DNA from: Pontibacter roseus DSM 17521
Lineage (GTDB): Bacteria; Bacteroidota; Bacteroidia; Cytophagales; Hymenobacteraceae
DNA: 64,000 nt
Assembly: GCF_000373265.1 (NCBI RefSeq)
Contig: NZ_KB890762.1
Location: forward strand, 243,705-307,704
Direction: 5' to 3'
The translations under genes were made by a program, and so were the position numbers. Under the pieces are notes generated by a model, which did no database searches, was not told where the DNA came from, and saw nothing but the letters and a program-made list of their open reading frames with translations. Below are positions 41,481 through 51,336 of this stretch, one piece after another; within the stretch, counting starts at the first letter, position 1; every line of letters begins with the position of its first letter.

Positions 41481-42401
41481 TTACATCGGCATTCTCAAAT
41501 CGTATTCCTTGCCTTCCGCAACAGTGAGTTTGTAGCCTCTCAGCCAAGGGTTGAACAGGCGCAGGGTCTTGTAATTGGTACCCTGTTCCAAAGCGTAAGT
41601 AGCAAGGTCAGGTATAGACGATGTAACGGTCACGTTGCGGGAAGGCAGCGGATTATAGCCTTTATCCTCGGATAGCTCAAAGCCATATTTCTGCGGATTG
41701 CCCAGCACCTCTTTCAGCGCCAGTATGCGGAAAATGTAGCGGGAAGTTTCGTCATTGAGGTATAGGTCGTAGAAGGAGGAGACGCCCTGCTGCTTCATGG
41801 CACGGTCAATGCCGGCCATACCCCGGTTGTAGGAGGCGGCGGCATCGGTCCAGTTACCGAATTTCTTTTTGGCGGTATGGAGGTAGCGGCAGGCAGCGAG
41901 GGTAGACTTCTGTACATGGAAGCGCTCATCCACCTCTCCATTCACGACCATGCCATAGCCGCGGGCGGTGTCGGGCATCAGCTGCCAGAAGCCGGAGGCG
42001 CCGGCAGAAGAGGTCACCTGGCTGAACAAGCTCTCGGCGAGGGCCAGGTAGATGAAGTCTTCCGGTATGTCGTTCTCATTCAGGATTTGCCGTATCTCCG
42101 GCAAGTAGCGCTGCATGCGTTTGAGGCCGAGCAGGGTACTGGTATGCAGGTAGGTGTTGGCCAGCAGCTCGCGGTCCAGCCGCTCCGCCACATCAGGTAT
42201 GTGCAAGGGCACCGGCTCACCGGCAAAACTGATGGCATCGGGCAGGGCAGGCGAACTGAACATCTGCCGCATGGAATTCATACCCCCCTCCCCATCTTTG
42301 GAGGGAGTGGCGTTCAGTTTGCGGCTATTCTGGCTGCAAAGCTGCAGCGTGAGCAGAAGAGCCACTAAAACCCAACCGTACTTTAAAAACTGCTGTCCCA
42401 T
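41481..42401 (-). CDS. Lytic transglycosylase, MltD-like (SLT domain)
   Basis: This enzyme cleaves peptidoglycan with formation of 1,6-anhydromuramic acid. The 306-residue protein has an N-terminal signal/anchor (about residues 8-24) and an SLT domain (about 105-235) with the catalytic Glu123 in ALAESLFSQV, then GASGFWQLMPDTARGYG and AAASYNRGMAGIDRAM. There is no LysM domain, only a short tail (about 240-306). Residues 31-41 (ATPSKDGEGGM) are encoded by DNA that resembles a B-type repeat (42284-42310). A good Shine-Dalgarno (AAGGAGAA) lies before the start. Confidence 0.88.
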   Translation of the reverse strand: MGQQFLKYGWVLVALLLTLQLCSQNSRKLNATPSKDGEGGMNSMRQMFSSPALPDAISFAGEPVPLHIPDVAERLDRELLANTYLHTSTLLGLKRMQRYLPEIRQILNENDIPEDFIYLALAESLFSQVTSSAGASGFWQLMPDTARGYGMVVNGEVDERFHVQKSTLAACRYLHTAKKKFGNWTDAAASYNRGMAGIDRAMKQQGVSSFYDLYLNDETSRYIFRILALKEVLGNPQKYGFELSEDKGYNPLPSRNVTVTSSIPDLATYALEQGTNYKTLRLFNPWLRGYKLTVAEGKEYDLRMPM

Positions 42402-42562
42402 AATGTTCTCCTTTCTTGTTATGCTACCTATAATCTATAACTGTATTCTGATGCCATTCATTTTCAAGTTAAGGAAAAATCCTATCAAGCCCTAGGTGCT
42501 GGGGGGTAATTCTATGCTGAGTGCAGGTTTTGGAGCCAAAGATACCACCACCCGCACTTCTG

Positions 42563-43708
42563 TCACTTCCCTTTCCTGCCGAGGCAGAGCTTCAGCGCCA
42601 ACGGCATCCGCTTGGCCCAGGCCGACTCAAAATGCGGTGCTTTCGGGTCTTTCACCCAGTAGTAATCCTTGCCGGGGCGGTAGCCTTTCTGTTGCAACGC
42701 CTGCAGCATGGCATCTATACCTGGCTGCAGCTTCGCCTCTAACTCAATGCCGCCGTTGTCGATGTAAAGGAACAGCTTCTTCTTTTCGCCTGCATAGTTC
42801 TGCACCTCCTGTACGTAATCGATGTGCATGATTTGAAAGGCAGGCGACATACAAATGGCCTTTGAGAAAACATCCGGATGCTCCCAAGCTAACATGAAGG
42901 AGATAGTGCCGCCGGCAGAGGAGCCGCCTACCAGCGTATGCTTCGGGCCGGGCTTGGTGCGGTAGGTCTGGTCGATGAGCGGCTTTACCGTGTGCAGCAC
43001 AAAGTCCATGTAAGCTGTTCCTTTTTCGCCGGGGGTATACTCTTCCATCCGATCAGCGGTGTTGTTGATGCCGACTATAATCACCGGCGCAATCTCGCCT
43101 TTCCGGATGAGGCTGTCGGCTGTTTCATCCACCTGCCAGTCGACGCCAAATGAGCTGGTGGCAGGGTCGAAGATGTTCTGTCCGTCGTGCATGTAGAGCA
43201 CCGGGTAGCGCTTTTTGCCATGCTCATACCCCGGTGGCAGCCATACCACAAGGTCTCTGTTCTGCAAACCTTTTCCGGCCACATCCCGGTGGTAGCGCAG
43301 CTCTCCCGTCACGCCTCCTGTCACTTTCCGTCCCCTTTGCTCCAGCCAATACTGCACCTCATCGGTCACAATGGTATCCTTATGTATGCTGATGCTGAAG
43401 TTTGGCAGCGGCTGTCCATTCGTGTCGGTTCCCTGCCGCTCCCAGGAGCCGAGCGTGTATTTGTATTGCACGGCGCTATCCTGCAGTTGCAGGGTCTTGG
43501 TCCATGTCTTGTCTCCGTTATAGTCCAGCAGTACCCTGGCCGGATTCCATTCACCCAGCTCCGGTGTGCTGCCGGTCAGGTATACCTGTGCTGTATCTGG
43601 CAGCGAGGGGGCATGCAGCCGGAAAGTGACGCGCAGGCCATCGGACTTGACTTGGGCGAGGACGGCTGTGCCAAGCAGGGACAGCAAAAGCAGCAACAGG
43701 TATCTCAT
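42563..43708 (-). CDS. Secreted esterase with N-terminal CBM20-like starch-binding domain
   Basis: The 381-residue protein has a signal peptide (ending AVLAQ), a CBM20-like domain (about residues 22-120, with YLTGSTPELGEWNPARV and TWTKTLQL) and a putative esterase domain of the Fes/IroE/esterase D type (about 140-375) with DLVVWLPPGYE, VLYMHDGQN and the nucleophile motif GGSSAGG. The combination suggests an esterase bound to glucan or a siderophore/phosphate ester hydrolase. The exact substrate is not determined. The stop is followed by a short gap of 161 bp without a gene before the transglycosylase start. Confidence 0.85.
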   Translation of the reverse strand: MRYLLLLLLSLLGTAVLAQVKSDGLRVTFRLHAPSLPDTAQVYLTGSTPELGEWNPARVLLDYNGDKTWTKTLQLQDSAVQYKYTLGSWERQGTDTNGQPLPNFSISIHKDTIVTDEVQYWLEQRGRKVTGGVTGELRYHRDVAGKGLQNRDLVVWLPPGYEHGKKRYPVLYMHDGQNIFDPATSSFGVDWQVDETADSLIRKGEIAPVIIVGINNTADRMEEYTPGEKGTAYMDFVLHTVKPLIDQTYRTKPGPKHTLVGGSSAGGTISFMLAWEHPDVFSKAICMSPAFQIMHIDYVQEVQNYAGEKKKLFLYIDNGGIELEAKLQPGIDAMLQALQQKGYRPGKDYYWVKDPKAPHFESAWAKRMPLALKLCLGRKGK

Positions 43709-43717
43709 AGGCGGAGT

Positions 43718-44683
43718 TCAGAGGCATCTAATGTCCAAAGTAAGGGTATCTTTCGGGCTCAATTTGTCTGTGCTGACCAGGTAGTACCCGTACACGTTGA
43801 GCGCGCTCCGGTGCAGCGCTTTGTATACGTAATCATCGGGCTGACAGCAAATCTGCAGGTAGTTGATGCCTTCTTTGTACAGTTGCAGGGCCACCGCTGG
43901 CAGAGTATGGATATTGGTTTCGTTCAGGTTGAAGGCTGTCATGGTTTTAAGCACCACATCCGGCTCAGGCATGACGCGCTGATTGTTTTTGAGCAAGTTC
44001 TCCATCCAGAAACTGGCACGGGCAAGAGGACTGATGGAAGTGATTTTCAGTTGGTATACCTGGTACGTCTTCCAGAGGCCCAGACCGTCGTCCGTCATCT
44101 GGAAGTAGTCCTGCAGCCGGGTATGGCAGGAAAGCAAATCGATGTGGAAGTTTGGCTTTGCATCTGTCACCGGTTGCACCTTGATTCCCCTGGCCGTTGA
44201 GAAGGTGAGGTAGGCGAACTCATACTGAGAAGTGTTCCGGTAAGACTTTGACAGCAGCTTGAGCACGGGCAGGTTGCTGGTGCGCAGGGTGGTGAACTGG
44301 GGGCGCAGCTGCTTGGGCTCGAAAAAGTGCGTGGCCAGATGCGCAGCCAACTCACGTCCCAACCCGTGATTCCGGTAGCTGGGCGCCACCCGCGCATTGA
44401 ACCCGTAACCTGCATCCGTGAGCTGCCCGTTGTGGAGCATGGGTACCTGTGCCCCGATGGCGGAGGCTATTGGTGTGCCTGCCTGGTCTAGGGCGACATA
44501 GGACTGGTAATCGTCGAAAAGTTGCGCCCTGCTGTGAAAGTGTTCGCGTACCGTTTGTAGCTTGACCAGGTACCCCTGTGGCGACGTGCGCTCCAATTCC
44601 AGTAAGGCCTCCTCGTACTCCGGACTGTAAGGTACAATCTGGAAAGATTCCTGCATCCTGTTTTCTACAAGTGTCGAGCCCAT
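43718..44683 (-). CDS. GNAT-family N-acetyltransferase
   Basis: The 321-residue protein has an N-terminal GNAT domain (about residues 10-165) with the acetyl-CoA pyrophosphate-binding motif VAPSYRNHGLGREL (about 98-111), and a C-terminal half (about 170-321) that may be a second, degenerate GNAT copy (FHIDLLSC, VALQLYKEGINYLQIC). The substrate is not predictable. Met 10 (44656) is an alternative start. It lies 9 bp from the stop region of the CBM20-esterase gene on the same strand, so both could be in one transcript. Confidence 0.8.
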   Translation of the reverse strand: MGSTLVENRMQESFQIVPYSPEYEEALLELERTSPQGYLVKLQTVREHFHSRAQLFDDYQSYVALDQAGTPIASAIGAQVPMLHNGQLTDAGYGFNARVAPSYRNHGLGRELAAHLATHFFEPKQLRPQFTTLRTSNLPVLKLLSKSYRNTSQYEFAYLTFSTARGIKVQPVTDAKPNFHIDLLSCHTRLQDYFQMTDDGLGLWKTYQVYQLKITSISPLARASFWMENLLKNNQRVMPEPDVVLKTMTAFNLNETNIHTLPAVALQLYKEGINYLQICCQPDDYVYKALHRSALNVYGYYLVSTDKLSPKDTLTLDIRCL

Positions 44684-44730
44684 ACCTGCTGCCTTTAATG
44701 GATGTGAAACCTTCTATATCAAGGTTGTGG

Positions 44731-45309
44731 TTATCTGTTGGTTTGAGACTGTAACCTTTGTTTTGAGACGTATGGCTCCAGTGTGTTCCGCTTTTGCCTA
44801 TAAGTCTCCTGGTCTCCGTAGAGATACACGGTGCGGCGGGAGCGGCTAGCCAGTGCTCCTATACCTGCTCCGGCCACGGCTCCCAATCCAGCCCCTATGG
44901 CTGTAGAACCGGTTTGGTCAATGATTTCCAGGCAGTCGATGAATCCGCCCTGCCCGGTAGGCTCACATGGACTGTAAGCCACATACCCAACAACCGCCCC
45001 AAGAACCAATCCAGCCAATCCGCCCAGTAGAGCGCCGCCGCCTGCTGCGTTTTTGCGGCTGATGCGCAGCAGATAGACGTCTTTCACGGCATAAGATAAA
45101 GCTGCAGCCCTGTTGTCAGGTATAGCCTTTTGCGATTCCGGGAGGGCCAGCAGGTGCAGTGTGGAATCACCTAGCGAAGTCAGGATGCCGTCTACTTTCA
45201 GACCCTTTTTCGTCGTAATTTGTGTCTGGTAGATGGGTAGTTTTCTGCTCTGCCCAAAGCCAGTTTGCAGCACCATAGAAAACAGCAGGGGCAGTAGCAA
45301 CCATTTCAT
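44731..45309 (-). CDS. Secreted glycine-zipper protein of unknown function
   Basis: The 192-residue protein has a signal peptide (ending GFGQ), a beta-rich first half (about residues 25-85, TQITTKKGLKVDGILTSLGD) and a glycine-zipper region (AGGGALLGGLAGLVLGAVVGY and GAGLGAVAGAGIGALASRS, about 90-155). Glycine zippers insert into or pack at membranes in outer-membrane stress proteins. The two cysteines (CEPTG, DCLE) between the zipper halves probably form a disulfide. No function can be named. The upstream region (45310-45510) has no other gene. Confidence 0.6.
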   Translation of the reverse strand: MKWLLLPLLFSMVLQTGFGQSRKLPIYQTQITTKKGLKVDGILTSLGDSTLHLLALPESQKAIPDNRAAALSYAVKDVYLLRISRKNAAGGGALLGGLAGLVLGAVVGYVAYSPCEPTGQGGFIDCLEIIDQTGSTAIGAGLGAVAGAGIGALASRSRRTVYLYGDQETYRQKRNTLEPYVSKQRLQSQTNR

Positions 45310-45510
45310 ATGGAGGAGATAAAAAAATTTGAACAGGCACAGGGGTGGTTGCTAAATTATACGCTTTTCTGAGCATGATAGCCGAGGCACAAGAGGTTTA
45401 AAATCAGGTATAACGTGCCTTTTTATCTGCTAATTTAAAAAAGGTAGAGAGCGTAATTATTAAAAGAGGCTGCACTCTGATGGACGAGAAACGGCGTATG
45501 TTCGGGAAAA

Positions 45511-45541
45511 GAAAAAAGACCCTTCACAATGGGCCTTTTTC
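45511..45541 (-). terminator. Rho-independent terminator of the nuo operon
   Basis: On the minus strand a stem of GGGxCTTTTT-type arms (AAAAAG and CCC against GGG and CTTTTT, one mismatch) ends in six T. It stands 24 bp after the nuoN stop (45565), so it terminates the complex I transcript. Confidence 0.75.
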
Positions 45542-45564
45542 TTTAACGTTCATTCTGCTGATTT

Positions 45565-47019
45565 CTATGGCGTAGCTACCGCAAGCATGCCTTCAATAAC
45601 CTGCAACAGACCTGTTGGATAGACCCCAATGTATACCAGCAGCAACGTCAGAATCGTGAGTGTACCCACGCTCGCCAGGTAGATAGAAGGCCGCAATCTG
45701 CCACGTGGTTCCATTTCAACCTCCGCATCCGCTTGCTGGAACATGACGGCCACGATGCGGATGTAGTAGAAGAGACCTATCACGCTGTTAAGCGCCAGCA
45801 TGACCACGAGCAGCCACAACTGGGTATTCACGCCAGCAGCCAGAATGTAGAATTTGCCTACGAATCCCGCCGTGAGCGGTATACCTGCCAGCGAGAGTAG
45901 CATGACCGTGAACACCGCCGCTGTCCACGGCCTGCGCCAGAGCAGGGCGCGGTAGTCTTCGAGTTGTTCTGCATCGCGCTCTTTGTCCGAGAGCATGGCC
46001 ACGACTCCAAAGGCCCCAACTGTCGTAATAAAGTAGGCTACGAGGTAAAAGGTCACTGCTTCCACACCCATCTGGTTGCCGGTCAGAAAGGCCACCAGCA
46101 GGTAGCCGAGGTGCGCGATGGAAGAGTAAGCCAGTATGCGCTTGACGTTGCGCTGCAGCAAAGCTAGCAGGTTACCGGCCAGCATAGAGGCAATCGCCAC
46201 GATGGTGAAAATGAGCACGAGAGTAGGGTAGCGGAAACCGTCGACCTCCATGAAAAAACGAATCAGTACGCCCAGTACGCCGCCTTTGGAGACGGTGGCG
46301 ATAAAAGCCGTAACCGGAGCAGGGGCGCCTTCATACACATCCGGTGCCCACATATGAAAAGGCACAACACTCAACTTGAAACCAATACCGACTATCATCA
46401 GTCCGAAGCCTGTTAGGAGCAGCAGCGGCAGCTCTGTGAAGTTGGCAATGGCCGTGGCTATACCTGCGAACTCCATGGTGCCTGTGCTGGCGTAAACCAG
46501 CGCCATGCCGAAGAGCAGAAAGGCCGAGGAGAAAGCCGCCAGAATGAGGTATTTTATACCTGCCTCGTCAGAGCGTTCACGTGTGCGGAGATAGGCGATT
46601 AGAGCATAAAGCGAAACGCTGAGAATTTCCAGACCCAAGAAGAGCGAGGCGAAATGAGTGCTGATGACCAGTACGCAGGCCCCGATAGTCGCCAGCAACA
46701 GCAGGATGTAATACTCTTCCTTGCGCTCTTCCCGTTGCTCGAAATACGCATAAGACAGCATGCTGATGAGCAGCGCCGTGAGCAAAATCATTCCAATGTA
46801 GAAAACCCCAAAACCGTCTACCACCAACAGAGGCTCGATGGTATAGCGCCCGACATCCCGCAGTTCAAACAGTGAGGCAAAAGCCGCTAGAAAAGAGACA
46901 GCCGTAATCACGTACATGATTTTGTGGTTGCGCCCCACGGCAATCACCAGCATGGATACCAGCACCGCAAAGGTGAGGATGAGCAGCGGCATGAGGTGTT
47001 GAAAATCAGTCAGGGTCAT
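45565..47019 (-). CDS. nuoN: NADH-quinone oxidoreductase subunit N
   Basis: This is one of the three antiporter-like membrane subunits that translocate protons in complex I. The 484-residue protein has about 14 helices and typical features: HFASLFLGLEILSVSLYALIA, GFKLSVVPFHMWAPDVYEGAP with the conserved Lys and His in the proton path, LAYSSIAHLGYLL and SLAGIPLTAGFVGKF. Its start overlaps nuoM by 14 bp. It is the last gene of the operon and is followed by a terminator at 45511-45541. A second, unlinked nuo cluster elsewhere in the genome is possible but cannot be judged here. Confidence 0.96.
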   Translation of the reverse strand: MTLTDFQHLMPLLILTFAVLVSMLVIAVGRNHKIMYVITAVSFLAAFASLFELRDVGRYTIEPLLVVDGFGVFYIGMILLTALLISMLSYAYFEQREERKEEYYILLLLATIGACVLVISTHFASLFLGLEILSVSLYALIAYLRTRERSDEAGIKYLILAAFSSAFLLFGMALVYASTGTMEFAGIATAIANFTELPLLLLTGFGLMIVGIGFKLSVVPFHMWAPDVYEGAPAPVTAFIATVSKGGVLGVLIRFFMEVDGFRYPTLVLIFTIVAIASMLAGNLLALLQRNVKRILAYSSIAHLGYLLVAFLTGNQMGVEAVTFYLVAYFITTVGAFGVVAMLSDKERDAEQLEDYRALLWRRPWTAAVFTVMLLSLAGIPLTAGFVGKFYILAAGVNTQLWLLVVMLALNSVIGLFYYIRIVAVMFQQADAEVEMEPRGRLRPSIYLASVGTLTILTLLLVYIGVYPTGLLQVIEGMLAVATP

Positions 47020-48583
47020 GGCGTGAGGCTTTTAAAATTTGGTTTAAGCGTATCGTATCAGTTAGCTGCACCTGCGGGGTGAGTTGGCTCATAGCCACAG
47101 GCGGAGGTGGCGAAGCAGTATAAGCCTGCAGTTGCTCCTGTATACTCGGCCGGGCGGTGTCGAGGAAAGGTTGCGGGTATAGTCCAAGCCAGAGAATCAT
47201 GGCAACCATAGGTATAGCAATCAACATCTCACGGGCGTTCAGGTCCGGTAGGGCTTGCTCCATGCGGTTGGCTTCGAAGAAGATTTTCTGCATGATGCGC
47301 AGCGAATAAATGGTGGCCATTACCAGACCGATGGTTGCGAAAACCGTTAGCCAGTTGTTCGCCTGCCAGGAGCCGACCAGCGTCAGGAACTCCGCGATGA
47401 AGTTGCCGAGTCCGGGCAGACTGAGCGAGGCCATGACAAAGACAAGCGCAATGACGCCCATCTTGGGAGCCGTGGTCCAGAAGCCACCCATTTTCTGGAT
47501 ATCGCGGGTATGGAGTCGTTCGTATAGGAAGCCCGCTATAATGAAAAGCGCGCCGGTACTCAAACCGTGGGTAATCATCTGCATGACCACGCCCTGCAGC
47601 GCCCACTCGTTGAAGGAAAATACCCCCAGAATCACAAAGCCCATGTGGCTCACGCTGGTATAGGCCACCAGTCGCTTGAGGTCGGTCTGTGAGAAGGCTA
47701 GAATGGCTCCATAGATGATACCGATTACCCCCAGCAGCATGGCCCAAGGCGCGAACTCTACCGTGGCCGTCGGGAAGAGCGGAAGCACGAAGCGGAGCAA
47801 ACCGTAAGCACCTGTTTTGAGCAGCAATCCCGCCAGAATCACACTGCCGGCTGTGGGCGCCTGTGAGTGCGCATCGGGGAGCCAGGAATGGAAAGGCACA
47901 ACCGGCAGTTTTACCAGGAAAGCAGCCAGAAACCCGAACATGAGCAGACGAGCCGCTTCGGGTGCCAGCGTGGTGTTGAGCAGTTCGAAGTAGCTGAAGG
48001 TATAGAGGCCGGTTTGCCTGCCGTGAATGAAGTAAAGTCCAAGGATGGCTAGCAACATGAGCAAGCCGGAAGCCTGCGTGAAAAGGAAGAATTTGAAGGC
48101 GGCATAACGGCGGTTTTCGTGTCCCCAAATGCCGATGAGAAAATACATCGGGATGAGCATGACTTCCCAGAAAAAGTAAAACAGGAAGAGGTCCATGGTG
48201 AGGAACACGCCGGTTATACCTGCCAGCACCCACAGCAGATTGAAGTGAAAGAAAGCGACCTTAGTCTGAATCTCGCGCCACGAAATGAGCACCGATAGCA
48301 AGCCCAGAAAAAAAGTGAGCAACAGCATGAGGAGACTCAAACCATCCAGCGCCAGACGAAAATCAATGCCCCATTGCGGAATCCAGGGTTGGTTGAACTG
48401 AATCAGCCAGGCCGAGTCCAGAACAGGTATAGGGTTGCTCAGCCACAGGTATAGCGTCATCCCGAAAACAGCTAGTACCGAGCCCAGCGCTATCCAGCGG
48501 GGCAGAGCACGGTTGATTTTTCCGGAAATCCAGGCCAGCACGCCGCCGGCCATCAATATCACAATCAGCCAGACCAGTATCAT
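47006..48583 (-). CDS. nuoM: NADH-quinone oxidoreductase subunit M
   Basis: This antiporter-like membrane subunit is the middle proton channel. The 525-residue protein has about 14 helices, with FYFFWEVMLIPMYFLIGIWG (the conserved Glu in helix 5), KLPVVPFHSWLPDAHSQAP, AYTSVSHMGFVILG and LPGLGNFIAEFLTL. Its start overlaps nuoL by 4 bp and its end overlaps nuoN by 14 bp, so the three antiporter subunits are translationally coupled. The C-terminal tail (after about residue 480) is a hydrophilic extension of about 45 residues, longer than in E. coli. Confidence 0.96.
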   Translation of the reverse strand: MILVWLIVILMAGGVLAWISGKINRALPRWIALGSVLAVFGMTLYLWLSNPIPVLDSAWLIQFNQPWIPQWGIDFRLALDGLSLLMLLLTFFLGLLSVLISWREIQTKVAFFHFNLLWVLAGITGVFLTMDLFLFYFFWEVMLIPMYFLIGIWGHENRRYAAFKFFLFTQASGLLMLLAILGLYFIHGRQTGLYTFSYFELLNTTLAPEAARLLMFGFLAAFLVKLPVVPFHSWLPDAHSQAPTAGSVILAGLLLKTGAYGLLRFVLPLFPTATVEFAPWAMLLGVIGIIYGAILAFSQTDLKRLVAYTSVSHMGFVILGVFSFNEWALQGVVMQMITHGLSTGALFIIAGFLYERLHTRDIQKMGGFWTTAPKMGVIALVFVMASLSLPGLGNFIAEFLTLVGSWQANNWLTVFATIGLVMATIYSLRIMQKIFFEANRMEQALPDLNAREMLIAIPMVAMILWLGLYPQPFLDTARPSIQEQLQAYTASPPPPVAMSQLTPQVQLTDTIRLNQILKASRHDPD

Positions 48584-50466
48584 AGCAGTAGACTTATGGT
48601 TAGAATCATAATCGCACCGACGACAATGCCCGCCACATAATTGCGCATCACGCCCGTTTGGGTGCGGGAGAAGAGCTCGTGAAAGTTTTGTGTCACGTTG
48701 GCAATGAAGGTATAGATGGAGTCGATGAAGTCTTTTTTATTCACCTTCGACAGGTAGACATAAGGCCGCACAAAAAGCGTGTCGTAGAGCTGGTCGAAGC
48801 CCCAGCCCGAATGCCAGAAACGGTGAATCGCCATGGCAAATTCGGAACGGTGAATGCTCTCAATAAGCTCCGGTTTTTTGTAGTAATAAAGGTAGGCGAT
48901 GAAAATTCCGCCCAACGATACGACAGCCGCCAGCAACTGCAACATCCACTCATACTGGTTGAAATCTGGTACCATCGTGACGGCTGGCAGGATAGGAGCC
49001 AGAAAGTCTGAGAAGAGCACGACGTGCCCGAAGTTGTGCGGCAGCTCGATGAAACCACCCGCGAAGGAGAGCACGCCCAGAATGATAAGCGGTACCGTAA
49101 TCGCCCAAGTCGGTTTGTGTCCGACGTGGGTTTTCTCTTCACCATAAAAAGTGAGGAAAACCATCCGGAAGGTATAGATGGAGGTGATGAAAGCGCCCAG
49201 CAAACCCGCCAGGTATAGCCAGATGTTTCCGTTCTCTCCGGCCAGTTGCAGCCACAGAATCTGGTCCTTGCTGTAGAAGCCCGCCGACACCAGCGGGAAG
49301 GCCGCCAGCGAGGCAGCGCCTATCAGGAAGGTATAGAATACTACAGGAAGTTTCTTACTCAGGCCACCCATTTTGCGCATGTCCTGTTCGTGGTGCAGCG
49401 CCAGAATTATCGCTCCGGCACAAAGGAAAAGCAGCGCTTTGAAGAAGCCGTGAATCATGAAGTGGAACACCCCCGATGACCAGGCACCCACACCCAAAGC
49501 CAGGAACATATAGCCCACCTGACTGATGGTGGAGTAGGCCAGTACACGCTTGATGTCGTACTGTGTGAGTGCCGCAAAACCCGCGATGAGCAAGGTCACA
49601 GCGCCAATCACCGCCACGGCCGTCATGGCCACCGGCGACAGTGCAAAAATCACATGCATGCGGGCAATCAGGTATACCCCGGCCGTCACCATGGTGGCCG
49701 CGTGTATGAGCGCACTGACCGGCGTCGGACCCGCCATCGCATCAGGTAGCCAGGTCTGCAACGGCAACTGACCAGACTTGCCTACCGCACCACCCAAGAG
49801 GAGCAGTGCAATAATCATCGCCGTTTCATTGCCGATGCTCCATACCTGCGCCGCTTCTGTAGAGATACTCTGGATGTGCAACGTGCCGAATTGCTGGAAG
49901 AGCATGAACAAACCAATGGCCATGGCCGTGTCACCGACACGGGTGATAATGAAAGCTTTTCGGGCGGCATAGCCGTTTTCGGGCTCCTTGTACCAAAAGC
50001 CGATGAGCAGGTATGAGCAGAGCCCCACGCCTTCCCAACCCAGGTATAGCAACAGCAAGTTATCGGCCATCACGAGCATGAGCATAGAGCCCACAAAGAG
50101 ATTCATGCAGGCAAAAAATCTTGCGTAGTCCTTGTCTTCGGCCATGTACTCGGTGGAGTAAATGTGGATGAGAAACCCGACGAAAGTGATGACGAAAATG
50201 AAGACCATCGAAAGGGCGTCGAGGTGGAAAGCAATAGAAGGACTGAAGCCCGCCACATCAAACCACTGCCATACTTCCTGCCGGATAAAAGCCGGCCGTG
50301 AGCTGAGGTATTCTATACCCAACACCAGTGTAACAGCGGCTGAAATGCCGACGCTCCCGACCCCGATGACCGAGACCAGCGCACGGGAAATGCGGTTGCC
50401 AAAGAGTACCAGCAAAAGGGCGCCGGCAAAGGGCAGGGCGGGGATTAACCAGAGTAATTCTCCCAT
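48580..50466 (-). CDS. nuoL: NADH-quinone oxidoreductase subunit L
   Basis: This is the distal antiporter-like subunit with the long lateral helix. The 628-residue protein has about 16 helices; features seen are LLYLGWEGVGLCSYLLIGFW (helix 5 Glu), GKSGQLPLQTWLPDAMAGPTPVSALIHAATMV and AYSTISQVGYMFLALG, with the amphipathic helix HL near residues 530-575 and the final membrane helix (GIVVGAIMILTISLLL). The start is 4 bp from nuoK. No defect was found. Confidence 0.96.
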   Translation of the reverse strand: MGELLWLIPALPFAGALLLVLFGNRISRALVSVIGVGSVGISAAVTLVLGIEYLSSRPAFIRQEVWQWFDVAGFSPSIAFHLDALSMVFIFVITFVGFLIHIYSTEYMAEDKDYARFFACMNLFVGSMLMLVMADNLLLLYLGWEGVGLCSYLLIGFWYKEPENGYAARKAFIITRVGDTAMAIGLFMLFQQFGTLHIQSISTEAAQVWSIGNETAMIIALLLLGGAVGKSGQLPLQTWLPDAMAGPTPVSALIHAATMVTAGVYLIARMHVIFALSPVAMTAVAVIGAVTLLIAGFAALTQYDIKRVLAYSTISQVGYMFLALGVGAWSSGVFHFMIHGFFKALLFLCAGAIILALHHEQDMRKMGGLSKKLPVVFYTFLIGAASLAAFPLVSAGFYSKDQILWLQLAGENGNIWLYLAGLLGAFITSIYTFRMVFLTFYGEEKTHVGHKPTWAITVPLIILGVLSFAGGFIELPHNFGHVVLFSDFLAPILPAVTMVPDFNQYEWMLQLLAAVVSLGGIFIAYLYYYKKPELIESIHRSEFAMAIHRFWHSGWGFDQLYDTLFVRPYVYLSKVNKKDFIDSIYTFIANVTQNFHELFSRTQTGVMRNYVAGIVVGAIMILTISLLL

Positions 50467-50470
50467 CGTT

Positions 50471-50779
50471 TTATCCTTTCATAAAATTAGCTGCGTCGCT
50501 GTTGAGCGTCTTCAGCTGGTGATGAATCTGCAGTATCAAAGCCAGCCCAACCGACACTTCAGCGGCGGCCATCGTGAGGATGAAGATGAACATGATTTGT
50601 CCGTCCGGCTGCGCCCAGTGACTGCCCGCCACGATAAAGGCCAGCCCGGCGGCATTCAGCATTATCTCCACCGAAATGAGCATGAAAATGATGTTGCGGC
50701 GAATCATCACACTGATAAGCCCGAGCATAAACAGCACGCCTGCGAGCAACAAACCTGTTTCCATAGGTATAGCACTCAT
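50471..50779 (-). CDS. nuoK: NADH-quinone oxidoreductase subunit K
   Basis: This three-helix subunit (102 residues) of the membrane arm links the hydrogenase-derived part and the antiporters. The two conserved helix glutamates are in [13 protein letters not shown] (Glu38) and [12 protein letters not shown] (about Glu72). It overlaps nuoJ by 4 bp. Sequence and length are normal for the family. Confidence 0.95.
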   Translation of the reverse strand: MSAIPMETGLLLAGVLFMLGLISVMIRRNIIFMLISVEIMLNAAGLAFIVAGSHWAQPDGQIMFIFILTMAAAEVSVGLALILQIHHQLKTLNSDAANFMKG

Positions 50780-51333
50780 AGCACGGTGCTCCTTTCTTTT
50801 TTCGGTTCCTTTTCCTGCAGGAAGCGGTGGATGACTTTCTTCTTCTGTCTACCCAAGTGATAGGCCCCGACTATACCTGCCATCAGGAGAATACCCGATA
50901 GCTGCACACCCAGCACATAGGGGCCGTACAGCGCCAACCCGACAGCCCGTGCATCAACATAGCTGCCAGCGGCAGGATCGGCAGGCATTTCAGCGATGAC
51001 CAACAGGTATACCAACTCAGCCAGCAAGACAAAGGAAAGCAGAGCAGGACCCATCCAGAGTTTGGGCTGGAGCCATGCTTTTTCCTGTTCCACATCTTCG
51101 CGGGTAAGGCTGAGCATCATGATGACGAATATGATGAGCACCACAATCGCCCCGGCATAAACAATCACTTCAAGGGCTGCCATGAAAGGTGCGCCCATCG
51201 TCAGGAACACCACGGCCACTGCCAGAAAAGAGACCACCAGGTATAGCAGGGCATGAATCATGTTGAAGCGCGTGATGACCATAATGGTGGCTAGCACGGC
51301 GACGGCTGCGGCTATATAAAATGTGAGTTCCAT
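50776..51333 (-). CDS. nuoJ: NADH-quinone oxidoreductase subunit J
   Basis: This membrane subunit of 185 residues has five helices and the conserved third-helix segment [21 protein letters not shown], including the Tyr and the Gly-rich pi-bulge area important for coupling. The C terminus after about residue 150 is a basic cytoplasmic tail ([21 protein letters not shown]). It is 3 bp from nuoI and overlaps nuoK by 4 bp. No missing residue was noted. Confidence 0.95.
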   Translation of the reverse strand: MELTFYIAAAVAVLATIMVITRFNMIHALLYLVVSFLAVAVVFLTMGAPFMAALEVIVYAGAIVVLIIFVIMMLSLTREDVEQEKAWLQPKLWMGPALLSFVLLAELVYLLVIAEMPADPAAGSYVDARAVGLALYGPYVLGVQLSGILLMAGIVGAYHLGRQKKKVIHRFLQEKEPKKERSTVL

Positions 51334-51336
51334 AGG

